Assembly: GCA_963743705.1 (NCBI GenBank)
Contig: CAVUQS010000021.1
Span: 186,001-250,000 of the forward strand
Direction: 5' to 3'
DNA: 64,000 nt
DNA from: PALSA-243 sp963743705
GTDB lineage: Bacteria > Acidobacteriota > Terriglobia > Bryobacterales > Bryobacteraceae
The translations under genes and the position numbers were made by a program. Position 1 is the stretch's first letter; the number at the start of each line of letters is the position of its first letter. The notes under the pieces are model-generated. The model had not been told where the DNA came from. It ran no database searches and was given only the letters and a program-made list of their open reading frames with translations. Of the stretch, positions 53,108 to 62,865 are shown piece after piece.

Positions 53108-55336
53108 CTAGCCATTCACCCACTGATACCAATCGAATTTCGCGGCGAAACAGGCCGGATTCGCCTCCCAGGGTTGCCCGCGCCTCAATTCGAGCGGGTC
53201 CGTAGCCGGATCGTTCATTCCCCAAATCGTCGAGACGGCCGACTTGTAGCCGGCGGCCTTAACTACTTCTTTGTTCCAAGGCGAGAAATCGATATCCCGG
53301 CCGCTCGGGTAGGCGAAATGATTTACCGGAGCCTGCAGTTCCTCCTCGATGCGGCGTTTACACTCCGTAGCTTCCCAGCAAGCGTCGGCCGGGGAAAGCC
53401 GGGAGACGAAGGGATGCGTCACGGTGTGTCCGCCAAAACCGATGCCCTTGGTTTTCAGCAGCCGAATTTGATCCCAACTCAGCATGCGGCCATTGAGTTC
53501 GCCTTCATCGCGGCTGCCCAAGCGTGTAATGACATCCTGCAGGCGCGCCCGTTTCTCGATTTCCGGCAGGCCGCGGAAATAGGCGTAGAGTTGATCGCGG
53601 CTGCGAAGCTTTTCCGCCTCATTGCGTAACCAGAAACGGCGCGGAACGTCGAGGTCCAAATCGAGATGCGGGTGGGCCGATTTCTTCACCGCCAGCGATA
53701 GTTTGTCGAACCACAACGCTTCGCCGGAATCGACGGCGCCGGTGGTCAGGAAGATGGTCGCCGTGAGGCCGTAGCGCTCTAGGATGGGGAAAGCGTTCTG
53801 GTAATTATCCAGGTAACCATCGTCGAACGTGATCACGACCACCGGTTCCGGCGGTCCGCCTTCGGTCAGCCTATGCACGGCTTCGTCTAGTGCCACCACC
53901 CGATAGTTTTTGGCGACGATGCGCATTTCCTGTTCGAAAATGGAAACGGGCGTCGCCGGAAAGAAAGGATCCTGCTCGTCGCTGATGTGATGGTAGTAGA
54001 CGATGCGCGCCGAGGGAGCATTCCGCCGTTGCAGGATGCTTCCGCCCGACCGGCGCAAAAAGTAGCGATCGCGCCACGGCCGCAGCACCTTGGGCAGGGG
54101 CGAATAAGAGTAACAACCCGCTAGCAGGTTGCGCTTCCACTCACCGTTGCCGGATGAAGCGCCGTTGCCATTCTGGAATGCGGCGACCCGTTGAGCCTCC
54201 TGGCGCGCATCGCGCGCGGCAAGCCAGGATTTCGGCGCGAGTTGCTTGACCTTCTGGCGCGTTCCCGCTATCCATTCCGGACCGTGGCAATAGAGGACGT
54301 TGGACGCGGTGTTGCGTCCGATCGTCAGGCGCTTGCTCAATATGACTTCCGAGCCCCAATCGGACTTGTGACGTCCCACGCCGCCGAGGAAATCGTACTT
54401 CGTATAGCCTCGCCGGATAAATTCCTGGATTGACCAGGCGCGCAGCGCGACACCGGCATTGAGGTGTTCGCAATCCGGCTCGTAGCCTTCCTGCAGTTGC
54501 GAGTATTCGTTGCGGTACGAGAAGCCATACTGGCAGGCGAGAATACGGCCATGCCACTCCAAGGCAGAAAAGCAAAGGCGGCCGCGTTCGAGCAGCAAGG
54601 GCGAGAGCGCGCGGTAGAAAACCTGCTTCTTGTCCCAACCGAACACTCCCGGCTTCGATTCCTTCGCCCAGCGGCGGCGATGCAGCTCGAAGAGCGACGG
54701 CAACCACTCGTTGAGTTCTTCCTTGCGTTCGCAAAAACGAAATTGGAATTCGGGACGATCTTCAAAGCTGCGCAGCACCGAGCGGACCTTGGTGCGGAAT
54801 CGCGACGGCAATTGTTTGAGATACGCTTGCCAATCGCCGGGCAACCCGACCGCGGCGCAAGGCGAATCGCCTTCGGCGAAGACCATGTTGCGGCGCGCCA
54901 TCCAATCCCGCAGGATGGGCATAGTGGAAGAGCTTGGCGGGATCTCGTTGAGCTCGAGCAGAACGCCGCGCGCCAAGTCCGGCTCTAAATGCTTCCAGAA
55001 TGCATCCATCACCGCAGGCTCTTCGCCCGCCGCGATGGGAAAATCGAGATAGTCCGAGTCTGCGGAGCCGTCGCCGGCGAATGCCAGCATCCGATAGCTT
55101 TGTTTGAACCGGTGGACGGTGCGCCAGCGCAACGGCGCGATCCCACGAAGGCGGTCTCGGTCGTCATAGGCCAGGAGGATCCGCAGTTCGCCTGGGACGC
55201 CGTAGGCGGTCCACCAGGCATTGAGCCATTCCCAACTGACAAAAATCGACGTCGCCGGAGACTCTTCCAGTAACTGCGTCCAAGCATCGCGCAGCCCGGC
55301 CAACTCTTCGCCTTTGCGGACCTCGACGATTCTCAT
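53108..55336 (-). CDS. Fusion of FemAB/GNAT-like acyltransferase and NodB-type polysaccharide deacetylase
   Basis: A 742-residue two-domain protein. Residues about 1-360 are a FemAB/CelD-like GNAT fold (SIFVSWEWLNAWWTAYG, AYDDRDRLRGIAPL, and FLGGVGRHKSDWG, the usual C-terminal block). After a linker of about 100 residues comes a NodB deacetylase with FDDGY at 504-508 (metal-binding Asp505-Asp506) and HTVTH at 637-641, plus HFAYPSGRD. One chain could therefore N-acylate and deacetylate the same polysaccharide, or swap acyl groups (inference). ATG 55336 overlaps the amidotransferase stop as ATGA; the open frame to 55402 is a shadow. Confidence 0.88.
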   Translation of the reverse strand: MRIVEVRKGEELAGLRDAWTQLLEESPATSIFVSWEWLNAWWTAYGVPGELRILLAYDDRDRLRGIAPLRWRTVHRFKQSYRMLAFAGDGSADSDYLDFPIAAGEEPAVMDAFWKHLEPDLARGVLLELNEIPPSSSTMPILRDWMARRNMVFAEGDSPCAAVGLPGDWQAYLKQLPSRFRTKVRSVLRSFEDRPEFQFRFCERKEELNEWLPSLFELHRRRWAKESKPGVFGWDKKQVFYRALSPLLLERGRLCFSALEWHGRILACQYGFSYRNEYSQLQEGYEPDCEHLNAGVALRAWSIQEFIRRGYTKYDFLGGVGRHKSDWGSEVILSKRLTIGRNTASNVLYCHGPEWIAGTRQKVKQLAPKSWLAARDARQEAQRVAAFQNGNGASSGNGEWKRNLLAGCYSYSPLPKVLRPWRDRYFLRRSGGSILQRRNAPSARIVYYHHISDEQDPFFPATPVSIFEQEMRIVAKNYRVVALDEAVHRLTEGGPPEPVVVITFDDGYLDNYQNAFPILERYGLTATIFLTTGAVDSGEALWFDKLSLAVKKSAHPHLDLDLDVPRRFWLRNEAEKLRSRDQLYAYFRGLPEIEKRARLQDVITRLGSRDEGELNGRMLSWDQIRLLKTKGIGFGGHTVTHPFVSRLSPADACWEATECKRRIEEELQAPVNHFAYPSGRDIDFSPWNKEVVKAAGYKSAVSTIWGMNDPATDPLELRRGQPWEANPACFAAKFDWYQWVNG

Positions 55337-57219
55337 GCCACCGCCGTCCGGGGCCGGTCCACAAATTGGCGGAACCAGAGTTCGAGGGCCAGGAAAGTCC
55401 ACACCGTATCGCCGTAAAACGCCGTGTTATCGGTTTCGTGGCGTCGCATCAAGTCTTCCACGAAGGGGCGGCGCACCAACCCGCGCTCATAGGTTCGTTG
55501 CGAGCGCAGGATATCCTGCGTCATTTCCCGCATACGCGGGTGCGACTTCATCCAGACCGAGACCGGGATGCCGAAGCCATGCTTCTTCTTCTTGATGACC
55601 TCGATCGGCAACAGTTCACGGAATGCCTTCTTGAACAGATAGCGCTTCTCGGCGCCTTTGACTTTGAGGTTCGCCGGGATGGAGCCGGAACAATCGGCCA
55701 CTACGCGATCGAGGAACGGAAAGCGTGCGCGGATGCCTGCCAGTTCGCACATGCGCGTGACCTTGAGCAGGTCGTTATCGCCCAGCGTGATCTTGACGTC
55801 GAGATAGAGTAGGCGATTCAAATGGTCGCGCGCCGGACCGTTGCGGTAATAATGCACGGGGCGCTCCAGCACCGGGTAATCGCCAAGCGATTGGACGAAG
55901 CCCGCTTCGAAAATATCGCTCAGCGGATTGTCCATCAGCATGTTGTACGAGAAGAAGCGATCCGGCTGCGGCAGGTTCGACCGGCGGACATAGCTTCGCG
56001 CCGTTGTGAATATTCCATTGAATGGAATCGCCGATAGCAGCGGCTCGGCGACGCCTTTCCGCAGGAAGCGCGGCACGCGTTGATAAGCGTCAAAGATCTT
56101 GTCGGTGAGATAGCGCTCGTTGCCGCCGAACAGCTCATCCCCCCCGTCGCCGGCCAACAGCGCCTTGACCCCATTCTGCGCGGCGAGACGCGCGCAGAAA
56201 TAGGTGGGAATCGCAGACGAGTTGCCGAACGGTTCGTCGAAGTAACGGACCATGTCCGGGATGGCATCGGCGCAATCGTTCGCGTTGACCAAATACTCGT
56301 GGTGCTTGGCTTGAAACTTGGTGGCGCTGATGCGCGCGTACTCGAGTTCGTTAAAGCGCTCCTCTTCGAAGCCGATCGAAAACGATTGCGCCGGCCCGCG
56401 CCCGACGCGGCTCATCATGCCAACGACGGTGCTGCTATCGGTTCCACCGCTGAGGAAGGCGCCGAGTTCGTGGAACGGGTCGTTCTTGCAGTGCGCGCGT
56501 ACGGACTCTTCGACCACGGATTCCAGTTGGCGCGCCAGCGCATCCTCCCCGGCGTCGCTATCCGCGTAGCGCATGTCCCAATGCTGCTGGAGCTTTCGGA
56601 TACGCCCGCCGGAAGCGCACAGAACCTGCCCGGGCAACAAACGGGTCACATTGGCGATAATCGAATCCGGCGCCAGGTTGACGGAATAGTTCAGATACTT
56701 CGCGATGCCGCGCGGATCGATCTCGGAGGGAACCTCTCCGGTGGCCAGCAAGGCGTCGATTCGCGTCGCGATCAACAGAGACCGCGGGCCCTCGTAATAA
56801 ACCAGGGAATGGATGGCGAAGCCGTCGCAGGCGGCATATAGATTGCGCTCGCGCCGGTCCCAAACAATAATGCCGAAATCGCCGCGCAACTTTTCGAGAA
56901 ACTGGATACCGAACCGCTGATAGAGGCCGCCGATCAATGCCGCGGTCGCGTTTGGTCCGCCAGGTTCATCGCCATCGGCTACCAATTTTCGAAGCTCTGC
57001 TTCGTTGTAGAAATCCGCCTCGCAGGCCACCATGACCAGCGCGTCTTGATAAAGCTGCTGGCTCTCGAACCTGGCTGAAACACCGACGCCAACCGCCTGG
57101 TCAAGCGCGACGCCGCGGCGCTCGCTCGGATCGAGCGTCAAGCCCGCACACAGCGCCTCGAGCGTCCTGGCCCCGGCGTCCGGAGCGTCCTTTCTCCACA
57201 TTGCGCAAATGCCGCTCAT
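55333..57219 (-). CDS. Asparagine-synthase-type amidotransferase lacking the N-terminal nucleophile
   Basis: A 628-residue AsnB-fold protein: N-terminal Ntn-hydrolase-like domain at about 1-210 and synthetase domain with the PP-loop LGAFLSGGTDSSTVVGMMS at about 260. Active AsnB begins MCG, with Cys as nucleophile after Met removal. This one begins MSGICAMW, so Ser replaces it; the Cys at position 5 cannot substitute. It may use free ammonia, rely on the partner AsnB upstream, or have become a ligase-type synthetase as in beta-lactam synthetases (inference). It overlaps both neighbours by ATGA. Confidence 0.88.
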   Translation of the reverse strand: MSGICAMWRKDAPDAGARTLEALCAGLTLDPSERRGVALDQAVGVGVSARFESQQLYQDALVMVACEADFYNEAELRKLVADGDEPGGPNATAALIGGLYQRFGIQFLEKLRGDFGIIVWDRRERNLYAACDGFAIHSLVYYEGPRSLLIATRIDALLATGEVPSEIDPRGIAKYLNYSVNLAPDSIIANVTRLLPGQVLCASGGRIRKLQQHWDMRYADSDAGEDALARQLESVVEESVRAHCKNDPFHELGAFLSGGTDSSTVVGMMSRVGRGPAQSFSIGFEEERFNELEYARISATKFQAKHHEYLVNANDCADAIPDMVRYFDEPFGNSSAIPTYFCARLAAQNGVKALLAGDGGDELFGGNERYLTDKIFDAYQRVPRFLRKGVAEPLLSAIPFNGIFTTARSYVRRSNLPQPDRFFSYNMLMDNPLSDIFEAGFVQSLGDYPVLERPVHYYRNGPARDHLNRLLYLDVKITLGDNDLLKVTRMCELAGIRARFPFLDRVVADCSGSIPANLKVKGAEKRYLFKKAFRELLPIEVIKKKKHGFGIPVSVWMKSHPRMREMTQDILRSQRTYERGLVRRPFVEDLMRRHETDNTAFYGDTVWTFLALELWFRQFVDRPRTAVA

Positions 57220-59090
57220 TCCGCTTTAAACACCCTTTGCCATGTCTTGAACATCAATACCGTCCAGAACATTGAAGACCAGTCGCGTTGTCCGCGCTGG
57301 TGCTGCTTCCAGCAATTGCCCAGAAATTCGTAGTCCAGATAATGGTCCGGCGCGGCGAAGACCGCGTTCTGCGTGAACTCTTTCAGATCGGTGCGGAACC
57401 ACTTGGCGAGAGGCACGCCGAATCCCCACTTGCGGCGTTGCAGAATCTCGCTGGGCAACACCGGCTCGAGAGACTTCTTGAAGATGTACTTGCCGGCCCC
57501 GTGATGCAGCTTCAGCCCGGATGGAATGCGGGCGATCGATTCCATCAGTTGGTGATCCAATAGCGGGCAACGCACTTCGAGCGAATTCGCCATGCTCGCG
57601 CGGTCAACTTTCGTCAAAATGTCGTCGACCAGGTAGGTCTTGATATCGACATACAGAATACGCGACAGCGGATCGTCGGTATCGGCGCGCTCGTAATGAT
57701 GGCGCAGAACGTCCATCGAATCGTAGCCGTTCAGGGCTTGCCGCACTTGCGGCCCGAGCAGCTTGGCCTTCATCGCGGGCGGGCAGCTCGACATGGTATT
57801 GAAATAGCCTTCCACGGCCGAGCGCGACAGGCTCTCGAGCGTAGTCTTGGCGCGGAAGATGCGCGGCGCCCAATCTGCTTTGGGATATAGTTGCGACAAC
57901 GGTCCAAACACGGCGCGCCGGATACGCAAGGGAAGAACGGAGCGCATCAGGTTCTCGCGCACATCGAACTTATAGCGGCGATAACCGGCGAAGTTCTCGT
58001 CGCCGCCGTCTCCTGAAAGCGCAACCGTAACGTGCCGGCGCGCGATCTGCGAGACATAATAAGTCGGCACTGCGGAGGAGTCGGCGAACGGCTCGTCATA
58101 GTGCCAGGCGAGCTTCTCGATGATATCGACGGCTCTGGGCGAGATGATTTCTTCGTGATGATCCGCGCCCAGGCTGGTGGCGAATTCCTTAGCTTCCGCC
58201 GCCTCGTTGTAACTCTCTTCCGTAAAACCGATCGAACACGTGGTAACCGGCCTCTGAACCTCGTTCATCAGCGCCACCACCGACGAGGAATCCACGCCGC
58301 CGCTGAGGAATGCGCCCAGCGGGACATCGCTGACCAGCCGCACCTTCACTGCAGTCCGGTATTCGTCGATCAGGCGCTCGCGCCATTCGGCTTCGCCCAG
58401 ATCCTGCGGCTCCTTGAAGCTCAGATCCCAATACGGAACTTCGCGGATTCCCCTCGCGTCGACCGACAGATAGTGCGCCGGCTGCAGCTTGCGAACCTGC
58501 TTGAAGATGGTCTTGGGCGCTGGGATGTACAGATAAGAGAAGTAATCGGACAGCGCCTCGAGATCGATGTCACGCGAGAAATCGGCCGCGGGCCAAAGGG
58601 CCTTCATCTCCGAGCCGAAAAGAAGCTTGCGGCCATTCCAGGAGTAGAAGAGCGGCTTCTTGCCGACGCGGTCGCGGGCCAGGAGCAACTTACGCTTTTT
58701 CTTGTCCCACAAAGCAATGGCGAACATGCCCCTCAGCTTGGAGAAACAATCCTCACCCAGCTCTTCGTAGAGATGAACGATGGTTTCGGTGTCGCAGCGC
58801 GAACGGAAACGATGTCCGCTCGACAGATACTGCTTGTTGAGTTCCTGAAAGTTGTAAATCTCGCCGTTGAAGGCGATCCAAACCGTTTCATCCTCGTTCG
58901 AGAGCGGCTGCTGCCCGCTCTTCAGGTCGATGATGCTCAAGCGGCGATGGCCGAGTCCGACGCCCGGCCCGCAGAACACGCCTTCTTCATCCGGACCGCG
59001 ATGAATCAGCGTATCCGCCATCGCTTTCACCGTTTTCCGGCAGACGAGAGCGTCGCTCTGTGGTTCGAAGATGCCGCAGATGCCGCACAT
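57216..59090 (-). CDS. asnB: Asparagine synthase-type amidotransferase (PEP-CTERM/exosortase-associated)
   Basis: A 624-residue glutamine-dependent amidotransferase. Seen: MCGICGIF with the nucleophilic Cys2, RGPDEEGVF, AFNGEIYNFQEL (glutamine site), then GAFLSGGVDSSSVVALM and ALSGDGGDENFAGYRRY in the synthetase domain. The family is regularly present in exosortase/EpsH exopolysaccharide loci, where it is thought to amidate a sugar carboxylate or amino acid rather than make free asparagine. It lies directly upstream of the Ser-type paralogue, and the two may act as a pair. Confidence 0.93.
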   Translation of the reverse strand: MCGICGIFEPQSDALVCRKTVKAMADTLIHRGPDEEGVFCGPGVGLGHRRLSIIDLKSGQQPLSNEDETVWIAFNGEIYNFQELNKQYLSSGHRFRSRCDTETIVHLYEELGEDCFSKLRGMFAIALWDKKKRKLLLARDRVGKKPLFYSWNGRKLLFGSEMKALWPAADFSRDIDLEALSDYFSYLYIPAPKTIFKQVRKLQPAHYLSVDARGIREVPYWDLSFKEPQDLGEAEWRERLIDEYRTAVKVRLVSDVPLGAFLSGGVDSSSVVALMNEVQRPVTTCSIGFTEESYNEAAEAKEFATSLGADHHEEIISPRAVDIIEKLAWHYDEPFADSSAVPTYYVSQIARRHVTVALSGDGGDENFAGYRRYKFDVRENLMRSVLPLRIRRAVFGPLSQLYPKADWAPRIFRAKTTLESLSRSAVEGYFNTMSSCPPAMKAKLLGPQVRQALNGYDSMDVLRHHYERADTDDPLSRILYVDIKTYLVDDILTKVDRASMANSLEVRCPLLDHQLMESIARIPSGLKLHHGAGKYIFKKSLEPVLPSEILQRRKWGFGVPLAKWFRTDLKEFTQNAVFAAPDHYLDYEFLGNCWKQHQRGQRDWSSMFWTVLMFKTWQRVFKAE

Positions 59091-59131
59091 ACGCTAGCGT
59101 GGCCTCCGCATATGACTTGGAACTCGGAGAG

Positions 59132-60304
59132 TCAGTTGATCGGTTCGCATACCGCTCTCCGTGTTCCGCTGACCGCCAGCCTGCGCGCGGCCATGTTCTC
59201 GTACAACTCTTTGTACTTCTGAATCATGCTATCGAGGGAAAACTCGTCGTGCATACGCTGGACCGCAGCGTCGCCCATCTTGCGTCGCCGCTCCGGTTCG
59301 CGGCTCAATTCCTCAATCTCGCCCGCCAGGACTCCCACATCGCCGACCGGGAACAGCACGCCCGATTCGCCATTGACGATGACTTCCACGTTGCCGCCAA
59401 CAGCCGTCGCAACGGCGGGCAGGCCCGTCGCCATCGCTTCCAACAGCGCGTTCGAAATACCCTCGCATACCGACGGCAGCGCAAACATATCCAGGGCGTT
59501 CAGGAATTCCGGCACGCGCGCGGTCTTGCCGAGAAACTGAACCCGCCCGCGAAGTTCCGCAGATCCGTCAACCAACTGCTGAAGGCTGGGCAACTCGGAA
59601 CCTTCGCCCGCGATGAGCACGCGCCAATCGCCCGCCCCGGGCCCGAGAAGCGCTGCCGCGCGAAGCAACGTCGGATAGTCTTTGATGCGATTCATCCGCC
59701 CTACGGAGCCGATACAGAACGCGGCTTCGGGAATTCCCAGCTCCTGCCGGAATCGCATGCCGCTTGCACGGTCACGATGGAAGCGCGTGGCGGCGACGCC
59801 GTTGTGAATGACATCCATGCGATCGGCGGAAAAGCCGGTGCGCCGCGACAGCATGTCGCGCAGTTGATAGGAGACCGAGAAGACGTGGTGCGCCAACTCA
59901 TAACCGGCGCGCCGCACCCAACTGCGGCGCCGCGGTTCGGCGTCGGGGTCCATTTCCACGCCGTGCTCGCTATGAATCACCGCGCAGGAACGCGCCCAGC
60001 GGCCGGCGGCCACGGTTTCGAGCGCTCCCCAATTACGCGAGTGCACGATATCGGGCTTGATCTCACGGATCAGGCGCACCAGGGGCCCCGTCTGAATTGC
60101 GAGCCGCCGCGGTTTTTGATCGAGAGAGACCAGGCGCACGCGATCCAACGGATAACGCTCGACCTGCTTGCCCACCTGAAAGACGCCGCACAGGACGTGT
60201 TCGAAACGGGTCGGGTCCATGCCGTGAATCAAATTGGCGATACCGTTTTCGACGCCGCCGCCGACGCCGAACGCATCCACCACATGCATGATCCGGATCG
60301 GCAT
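59132..60304 (-). CDS. GT4 sugar transferase of the PEP-CTERM/EpsH1-associated type (stp2-like)
   Basis: A 390-residue GT-B glycosyltransferase. Seen: the start PIRIMHVVDAFGVGGGVENG, HSRNWGALETV, VIHSEHGVEMDPD, NGVAATRFHRD and the donor block with LPSVCEGISNALLEAMATGLP. This combination is what I know from the sugar transferases that accompany exosortase loci, though no search was possible. It is one of three GT4 genes in tandem. It begins at the single base shared with the stop of the GT4 gene upstream (60304). The sugar is unknown. Confidence 0.88.
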   Translation of the reverse strand: MPIRIMHVVDAFGVGGGVENGIANLIHGMDPTRFEHVLCGVFQVGKQVERYPLDRVRLVSLDQKPRRLAIQTGPLVRLIREIKPDIVHSRNWGALETVAAGRWARSCAVIHSEHGVEMDPDAEPRRRSWVRRAGYELAHHVFSVSYQLRDMLSRRTGFSADRMDVIHNGVAATRFHRDRASGMRFRQELGIPEAAFCIGSVGRMNRIKDYPTLLRAAALLGPGAGDWRVLIAGEGSELPSLQQLVDGSAELRGRVQFLGKTARVPEFLNALDMFALPSVCEGISNALLEAMATGLPAVATAVGGNVEVIVNGESGVLFPVGDVGVLAGEIEELSREPERRRKMGDAAVQRMHDEFSLDSMIQKYKELYENMAARRLAVSGTRRAVCEPIN

Positions 60305-61593
60305 CAGCGCTTTTCCTGGAACTCGCTAACCTCGTCGCCTTGTTTTGGATCGCTCAAACGGGGAGGTTGCGATTGGTTTTCGGAGCGCCCTTCGGCCGCT
60401 GACAAGCGCGCGGGACGCAAACGCGAGTATTCCTGGCTGAGAACTTCCTGACCCTTGCGCCAGTTCATCTCGCTACGCCCCAATAGTTGGGCATTGCGCG
60501 ACCACGTGGCGCGATCCGTGGGATCGCACATGGCTTCCACCGCCTGCTGCACGGAGGCCGCGGAGCAATCCACCGTCACCACGCCGCAATTGGCGCGGCG
60601 GATCAGATCGCCAATCTCGCCGACATCCGGGCTGATCAGCGGCTTGCCGGCGGCCAGCGCTTCATAAAGCTTATTGGGAGCGACAAAACGCGCATTGGGA
60701 TTAAACGGATCGAAGCCGCAGTAGATGACATCCGAAGCGCAGGTGTAGCTGGCTACTTCCGAGGCGTGCACAAACCCCGGATAGAGAACGCGCGGATTTT
60801 CCGAGGCCCATTTCGCTACCTGCGGCGCCAACGCGCCCTTGCCGGCGATGATGGCGTAAACGTCCGGATACGGCTTCACCGCTTCCACTAATTCCTCGAT
60901 CATGCGGTTCTGAAGCAATTGCGTGATGCAGGTGACGACAATCGCATCTGCCGGAATGCCAAGGCTCTTGCGCAGCGCGAGATTCTGTTCCTCGGTGCGT
61001 TCGTATTCTTCGAGTCGCTTCCAATTACCGACGACTGCAGTGCGCTTGGCGCCGCGTTGCACAAAAAAGCGCCGCAGCTTTTCGCCGACAGTAATCAGCA
61101 GATCCACCCGGCGGATCAGAAAATTCTCGAAGCTCATCAAGGCGCGGCGCACCGCAGGATGCACGCTGCCCGAGAGCATATCCATGAAGCTTTCGTGCGA
61201 ATCGTAAATAATCGGCTTGCGCTTAAGCTTGCCCAGCACGAAGCCCAGCGGCAACGTATCCAAATCGTGACAATGCACTACGTCGAACTTGGATTTCCAA
61301 CCCCGCCAGAACATCCGGAGGTAGAGCAGAGCATAAAAGAAAAGTTGCGTGGTTCCACGGCCGTGGCTCGATGCGAGAAAGACGCGCTCGATCTCCACAT
61401 CCTCCATCACCTGATGCGCGGGGCTCTTGCAATCCCGGTCCCAAGCCAATATCTTGACGTGACAACCCATGGCGACCAGGGTGAGCGCTTCCTGGCGCAC
61501 CCGCGGATCCGGGTCGTAGGTATTGGTGAGCAGCATGAGGGACCTCATGCCGCGCAACGTGTTCCCCGATATTTGCCCAGCGTGCAAAGTCAT
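60304..61593 (-). CDS. Family 4 glycosyltransferase
   Basis: A 429-residue GT-B enzyme. Seen: MLLTNTYDPDPRVRQEALTL near the N-terminus, HCHDLDTLPLGFVLG, IIYDSHESFMDM and GKPLISPDVGEIGDLI in the donor site. It resembles bacterial GT4 enzymes with the DPRV motif that act on lipid-linked intermediates. ATG 61593 overlaps the upstream stop as ATGA, and an internal ATG at 61548 gives a more typical N-terminus, so either is possible. The C-terminal 40 residues are charged and look disordered. Confidence 0.88.
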   Translation of the reverse strand: MTLHAGQISGNTLRGMRSLMLLTNTYDPDPRVRQEALTLVAMGCHVKILAWDRDCKSPAHQVMEDVEIERVFLASSHGRGTTQLFFYALLYLRMFWRGWKSKFDVVHCHDLDTLPLGFVLGKLKRKPIIYDSHESFMDMLSGSVHPAVRRALMSFENFLIRRVDLLITVGEKLRRFFVQRGAKRTAVVGNWKRLEEYERTEEQNLALRKSLGIPADAIVVTCITQLLQNRMIEELVEAVKPYPDVYAIIAGKGALAPQVAKWASENPRVLYPGFVHASEVASYTCASDVIYCGFDPFNPNARFVAPNKLYEALAAGKPLISPDVGEIGDLIRRANCGVVTVDCSAASVQQAVEAMCDPTDRATWSRNAQLLGRSEMNWRKGQEVLSQEYSRLRPARLSAAEGRSENQSQPPRLSDPKQGDEVSEFQEKR

Positions 61594-62852
61594 TGTTTTT
61601 CGAGACCCTGTCCAAGGAGCAATCCCGATTCCATTCGGCCGCCGGAAAGTCCCGGATCGCGACTCTCAGTACCAGGAGTTTCAATCAGTTGAAGCAAGCT
61701 GTCCGAGGCCGCGCGCCAACTATAGTCGTCCAGCACCTGGCGGCGGCTTTCCCGGCCTCTTTCACGGGCGAATCCCGGCTCCTTCAGAAACCGGACTACC
61801 CTTTCGGCCAGTTGCGTCGCGCCTTCGCCGGTTTCAACCAAGCCCGCCACCCCACTGGATAAACCCTGAACAGCGCGCGGAGTTCCCACTACCGGAACCT
61901 CGCAAGCCATGGCTTCCAGAATCTTGTTCTGAATTCCCGCGGCGATGGAGAACGGCGCCACCGAAACCAGCGCTTTCGCCAGGTAGGTGCGTACATCCGA
62001 TACGTATCCGGTGACTTCCACCCCAGGGATTTGCGCCAGCGCGCGGACGTTCGGGCTGGGGTTGCGCCCTACGACCGTGAAGGATGCTTCGGGAACTGTC
62101 TTGCGCACTAACGGAAGCACTTCCCTGGCGAAGAAAATGGCCGCGTCCTGGTTCGGAAAGTAGGCCATGTCGCCGACAAAGATAATCCCGGGGCCACGAG
62201 GGCCGGCCTCGCCGGCGGGCGCAGCGAAGAAATCCGTATCGACGCCATTAGAGACTACGCGAATTCGTGACGGCGGGATGAATTCGCCGGCCAGCCGCGC
62301 TTCGCGCTCCGTCGAGATCAATATGCAGGAAGCGCTCTCACCGATTTTGCGTTCAAATTCCCGCAGGCGGCGGCCTTCCCTGCGGTACACCAGTGAAAAC
62401 GGGAAGCGCGACCGTCCGGCATACTGCGCCCATTTGTCGGAATCGACGTCCACGAAATCCACGAGCGTCGGGATGCCGTAGGCCGGATCCACGTATTGCG
62501 CCATGGCCGAGCAGTAAACGAAAATTCGATCGTAAGAACGCCCCGCCAGCGCCTGCCGCACTTTTGTCTGCAGCTCGGCCGAATAAAAGTAGGGCAGCGT
62601 CAACGGCTTCTTTGTGAGAAGGTACGGCAGCGACAACAACCGGCCAAGCCGCGGATTGATGCCGGCTACGGTAACGTTGCGGCAGTAGCGGCCGAGTTCC
62701 TTCCGGGCGGCCTCGCAATTGCCTTCATCCGATAACGTAAACAAATCGACGCTGTGTCGTTCGGCTATCGCCGCCAACTGATGAAAAGCGCGAATCTTCT
62801 CGCCTTTATCGGGCGGGAAGGGTATCCGGTGGCAAAGATAGAGAACGTTCAT
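61590..62852 (-). CDS. GT4 sugar transferase of the PEP-CTERM/EpsH1-associated type (stp1-like)
   Basis: A 420-residue GT-B enzyme. Seen: MNVLYLCHRIPFPPDKGEKI at the start, FVDVDSDKWAQYA, VSNGVDTDFFA, IIFVGDMAYFPNQDA and VVGTPRAVQGLS. These are hallmarks of the stp1-type transferases of exosortase-linked exopolysaccharide loci (recognised from memory). It starts 13 bases downstream of the 3' end of the tRNA-like gene on the same strand and overlaps the next GT4 by ATGA. Confidence 0.9.
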   Translation of the reverse strand: MNVLYLCHRIPFPPDKGEKIRAFHQLAAIAERHSVDLFTLSDEGNCEAARKELGRYCRNVTVAGINPRLGRLLSLPYLLTKKPLTLPYFYSAELQTKVRQALAGRSYDRIFVYCSAMAQYVDPAYGIPTLVDFVDVDSDKWAQYAGRSRFPFSLVYRREGRRLREFERKIGESASCILISTEREARLAGEFIPPSRIRVVSNGVDTDFFAAPAGEAGPRGPGIIFVGDMAYFPNQDAAIFFAREVLPLVRKTVPEASFTVVGRNPSPNVRALAQIPGVEVTGYVSDVRTYLAKALVSVAPFSIAAGIQNKILEAMACEVPVVGTPRAVQGLSSGVAGLVETGEGATQLAERVVRFLKEPGFARERGRESRRQVLDDYSWRAASDSLLQLIETPGTESRDPGLSGGRMESGLLLGQGLEKQ

Positions 62853-62865
62853 GGCGTCTCGAAGT

